NCBI GenBank assembly: GCA_003662715.1
Contig: QMYO01000012.1
Span: 1-14,620 of the forward strand
Length of the DNA: 14,620 nucleotides
Source of the DNA: Candidatus Bathyarchaeota archaeon
GTDB taxonomy: Archaea > Thermoproteota > Bathyarchaeia > Bathyarchaeales > Bathyarchaeaceae
Direction: 5' to 3'
This document shows positions 12,679 to 14,620 of this stretch, piece by piece (position 1 is the stretch's first letter; each line of letters begins with the position of its first letter). Position numbers and translations under genes: made by a program. The notes below the pieces were generated by a model. It was not told the DNA's origin and searched no databases. It saw only the letters and a list, made by a program, of their open reading frames with translations.

Positions 12679-13270
12679 AAAAAATGGAGACCCTCCTAGA
12701 ACAATAGAAACAGACCTCCTAGACCTTCAGCAAAGAATAGACCAAGTAGAGAAGAGCTTACATAGCCTGCGCGACCATCTAGTCGTCACCAGAGAAGCCG
12801 TCATCCTACAGTCAGAATCAGTTCCGTTCCTACTGCAACAATATAAAAGGCTTGCCCTAGACCTCGCTGCACAAGACAGACTCCTGCATCAAATAGAGGA
12901 AGAACTAGGCATACGCTACAACAGCTTCCAAAACGCAATAAGAGAAACCTCAAGAGCTAAAGAAGAACTAAAGCTAACTCGCAAATACCTAGACACAGCA
13001 CTCAAAAACTACAGAACGGTAAGAGAAGAAAACATGGAACTAAAAGAGAAAAATGAAGAACTAGAAAGACAGCTGAGAGTAAAAGACGAAATCATAAAAG
13101 GAATGAAAAAAGCAATAACCGAAATATCCAAACTGCTGGAGCAAACAAAGACCCCTCCCGAAACATTAGACGAGCTAAGAAGGATACTAAGGGAAGCCGC
13201 CGCTCCAACTCCACGAATCCCCACAGAGGAGGAAGAAATTGAAGAGGAACTCGAAGAAGAACTTGAGTGA
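12647..13270 (+). CDS. Soluble long coiled-coil protein with acidic tail, 207 aa
   Basis: ATG 12647 overlaps the upstream gene by 32 bp. In-frame TTG codons at 12659 and 12662, just after a G-rich stretch (12651-12657), are possible later starts. After a basic N terminus (LKKKAEKN) come coiled-coil segments at about residues 21-48, 62-88 and 95-168, a Pro-containing linker (TPPETLDELRR) and a run of Glu at 194-207. No membrane helix is seen. The Glu codon run (GAGGAGG) also supplies the ribosome-binding site of the next gene. Its family is unknown; it could be a scaffold or tether acting with the anchored coiled-coil protein before it. Confidence 0.78.
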   Translation: MRGGLLKKKAEKNGDPPRTIETDLLDLQQRIDQVEKSLHSLRDHLVVTREAVILQSESVPFLLQQYKRLALDLAAQDRLLHQIEEELGIRYNSFQNAIRETSRAKEELKLTRKYLDTALKNYRTVREENMELKEKNEELERQLRVKDEIIKGMKKAITEISKLLEQTKTPPETLDELRRILREAAAPTPRIPTEEEEIEEELEEELE

Positions 13271-13553
13271 ACTAGAAACAGACGAAGCCAAAGCCCTACA
13301 ACTCGCCATGCTAATAAACGACATAAGAGAAACAGCCTCACTAAGACAGCTCCGATACATCCGCCAAGTACTCTCCGAAATAAAGAAAACACCAAAAATA
13401 ACCCCTTCAGCTAAACCGCTAAAACTCACAGAGATTGCCCCCGAACTACAAAAAGAGGAATCCGAACAATTCCAGCCTGAAACAGGAACCCCGCCGCAAA
13501 GCTGGTTTGAACGCCTAAGAAGAAGACTAAGAAGGGGGCGAGGCGCGGCATGA
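13239..13553 (+). CDS. Small charged protein with basic tail, 104 aa (TTG start)
   Basis: TTG 13239 has GGAGG at 13228-13232 six bases upstream, within the Glu-rich end of the preceding gene, giving a 32-bp overlap. TTG 13263 is a weaker alternative. The product has a basic N terminus (KRNSKK), a helical part (about residues 10-50), a Pro/Thr-rich middle and a strongly basic amphipathic end (WFERLRRRLRRGRGAA). The basic ends could bind the acidic tail of the coiled-coil protein encoded upstream, nucleic acid or membrane. The family is not recognised. It ends in an ATGA overlap with the thioredoxin-fold gene. Confidence 0.7.
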   Translation: MKRNSKKNLSELETDEAKALQLAMLINDIRETASLRQLRYIRQVLSEIKKTPKITPSAKPLKLTEIAPELQKEESEQFQPETGTPPQSWFERLRRRLRRGRGAA

Positions 13554-13960
13554 CAGAATACTATGAGCTACAGAATCCAGAATACGCAGGAGAACAGCAA
13601 CGGAAATATCTGGATAGGCTGGCTGAATTAAGAAAGCTCAAACCGAAAGTCCGCATAACATTTCTCTACAGCACGCGATGTCCACATTGCAGATTAGTTA
13701 AACCAATACTAGAAAAGTATGTTCAAAGACATCCTGAAATAAGCCTGACAGAACTAAACGTGGAATCAAAAGAGACATACACTAACCTTCTAGAAGCCAC
13801 TCTAAAAGGCGAACTGGAAGTTCCAGTAGCAGTAATAAACGACAGATTCATAGTTAAAGGAGACAAAGACTTCTTGGCTAGACTAACCTACGCCATAAAG
13901 CTTGCGGAAAACACGCCTCCAACCCGAGAGGAGGAAGCCAAATGGCTTTTGAAAAAGTAA
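13550..13960 (+). CDS. Thioredoxin/glutaredoxin-fold protein with CPHC site
   Basis: A 136-aa protein without a signal peptide. A helical N-terminal extension (about residues 1-32) precedes a thioredoxin fold: strand VRITFLY, active site Cys44-Pro-His-Cys47 (CPHC, as in DsbA- and glutaredoxin-like proteins), helix, strand SLTELNV, and the cis-proline Pro92 in EVPVAVIND. It ends with a charged helix (TREEEAKWLLKK). It should reduce or exchange disulfides in the cytoplasm, for instance those of the Cys-containing anchored proteins encoded nearby, though targets are not shown. The ATGA overlap with the previous gene couples translation. Confidence 0.85.
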   Translation: MTEYYELQNPEYAGEQQRKYLDRLAELRKLKPKVRITFLYSTRCPHCRLVKPILEKYVQRHPEISLTELNVESKETYTNLLEATLKGELEVPVAVINDRFIVKGDKDFLARLTYAIKLAENTPPTREEEAKWLLKK

Positions 13961-14589
13961 AAAAGAAGCTAGCCAAAACCATGAAGAAAATACTCGAAGA
14001 ATACAACATTCTTTACTATGATGAAGCGATACTTGTAATGTTTGACCCGTACAGCATATCGGAAGACCCAGACAAAACATACTGGCTGTGTAAAAACGTG
14101 ACTGTGCGATTTTACCCTGACGGAAACGTCATAGCCGAAAAAATAGGTGTCAGCGAATACATAACCAAGCAGCAGGCTGAAACGCTCCACTCAGAAATGG
14201 GCATACCCCTCATCTACACGCAGTACACAGACCTCTATGACACCAAACTAGAAGCAGACCTCAACAGAAAACAGCTAACAGAAATACCACTCGAAATAGA
14301 AGTTGAAGGCGCCATAATAGGCTACAACCAGTCCCCACTAGAAGCCCTAATAATAGCCAGCATAGAAAAATTCGGCCGAGGAAAAGCAACCCTCGACCAA
14401 ACAATAAACTACCTAACAATGCCGCCGCCAGACGGAGGAGGCTGGTACCACGCAACCCCGCAACTCAGACGAAAAGTAGAACAAAAACTCCAACAGCTAA
14501 CCGCAAAAGGCGTACTAGAATACAACCCCGAAACCCTAGAATACACTTTAATAGCCAAACCAACAACATCAAAAATAGAAAAGAGGTGA
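13942..14589 (+). CDS. Winged-helix-like protein, 215 aa
   Basis: ATG 13942 has GGAGG at 13930-13934, 7 bp upstream, and overlaps the previous gene by 19 bp. A basic helical start (KVKKKLAKTMKKILEEY) leads to a mixed alpha/beta domain (about residues 22-128) that I do not recognise. Residues 132-205 resemble a winged helix: ALIIASIEKFGRGKATLDQ, a helix with RRKVEQKLQQLTAKG as the recognition-helix position, then a wing (VLEYNPETLEYTLI). It may bind DNA and regulate the operons, or use the winged helix for protein contacts. A Pro/Gly-rich loop (PPPDGGG, 161-167) inside the domain is unusual. Confidence 0.78.
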   Translation: MAFEKVKKKLAKTMKKILEEYNILYYDEAILVMFDPYSISEDPDKTYWLCKNVTVRFYPDGNVIAEKIGVSEYITKQQAETLHSEMGIPLIYTQYTDLYDTKLEADLNRKQLTEIPLEIEVEGAIIGYNQSPLEALIIASIEKFGRGKATLDQTINYLTMPPPDGGGWYHATPQLRRKVEQKLQQLTAKGVLEYNPETLEYTLIAKPTTSKIEKR

Positions 14590-14620
14590 GCAAAATAAGC
14601 CTCCTCGAACTGTACGGAAC
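14586..14620 (+). CDS. Start of next gene (partial, runs off the window)
   Basis: GTG 14586 overlaps the previous TGA as GTGA, the arrangement used several times in this window. The frame reads VSKISLLELYG and stays open to the last base. Only 11 codons are visible, so no product can be named. Confidence 0.45.
   Translation, partial: MSKISLLELYG

Noticed and set aside
13009..13429. Long minus-strand serine-rich ORFs
   Set aside because: They are the complement of Glu/Lys codon runs in the coiled-coil genes and have no ribosome-binding site or promoter.
1..14620. CRISPR array, tRNA or rRNA genes
   Set aside because: No regularly spaced direct repeats and no tRNA- or rRNA-like conserved stretches were seen on either strand.

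Overview
The window looks archaeal. Shine-Dalgarno sites are GGAGG-type, start codons are a mix of ATG, GTG and TTG, A/T-rich TATA-like boxes lie where archaeal promoters put them, and the TnpB and its small ribbon-helix-helix partner are of archaeal type. A member of the Thermoproteota/TACK side (for example a Bathyarchaeia-like lineage) would fit, but no gene here fixes the taxon. Every gene I support lies on the + strand, packed into operons with 1-60 bp gaps or 4-bp stop/start overlaps. No ribosomal, tRNA or central-metabolism gene is present. The content is dominated by membrane-anchored and surface proteins, as in an accessory region, integrated plasmid or enveloped virus. No capsid, terminase, integrase or replication protein is visible, so viral identity is not established.

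Layout. (A) 62-112: a hairpin like an IS200/IS605 end. (B) 201-1407: an N-terminally anchored beta-rich surface protein plus a 90-aa membrane protein, behind a TATA box at 150. (C) 1523-5780: a surface operon with a 604-aa protein anchored at both ends, an EF-hand/dockerin-like protein with a duplicated module, three small polytopic membrane proteins, and a membrane-anchored clan-A glycoside hydrolase. (D) 5835-8032: a membrane operon with a 73-aa protein, a SpoIIM-like protein, two different CPBP (CAAX-type) intramembrane proteases and a 72-aa membrane protein between them. (E) 8106-9382: a ribbon-helix-helix protein overlapping a TnpB whose third RuvC acid looks lost. (F) 9529-9861: a small membrane protein. 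(G) 9936-10745: a double-anchored protein with two Ig-like domains. (H) 10909 to the end: an operon with a membrane zinc-ribbon protein, an anchored ectodomain protein split by an in-frame TGA, an anchored coiled-coil protein, a long soluble coiled-coil protein with an acidic tail, a small basic-tailed protein, a CPHC thioredoxin-fold protein and a winged-helix protein.

The most notable structural signal is a 12-bp motif, TTTCACGGTTAA. It occurs in the intergenic gaps before operons C, D and G, 39-46 bp ahead of the first start codon and just upstream of an A/T-rich TATA-like stretch. A degenerate copy precedes operon H at the same spacing. All four first genes start with TTG. The motif ties the surface operons, the protease operon and the coiled-coil operon into one apparent regulon, with the TnpB unit inserted between them under its own promoter.

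Working model (inference): the operons act together to build, process and display a cell-surface or envelope assembly. The anchored beta-rich, dockerin-like and Ig-like proteins would form the exterior. The glycoside hydrolase would cut surface glycan. The CPBP proteases and SpoIIM-like protein would act in the membrane, and the coiled-coil, thioredoxin-fold and winged-helix proteins on the cytoplasmic side.
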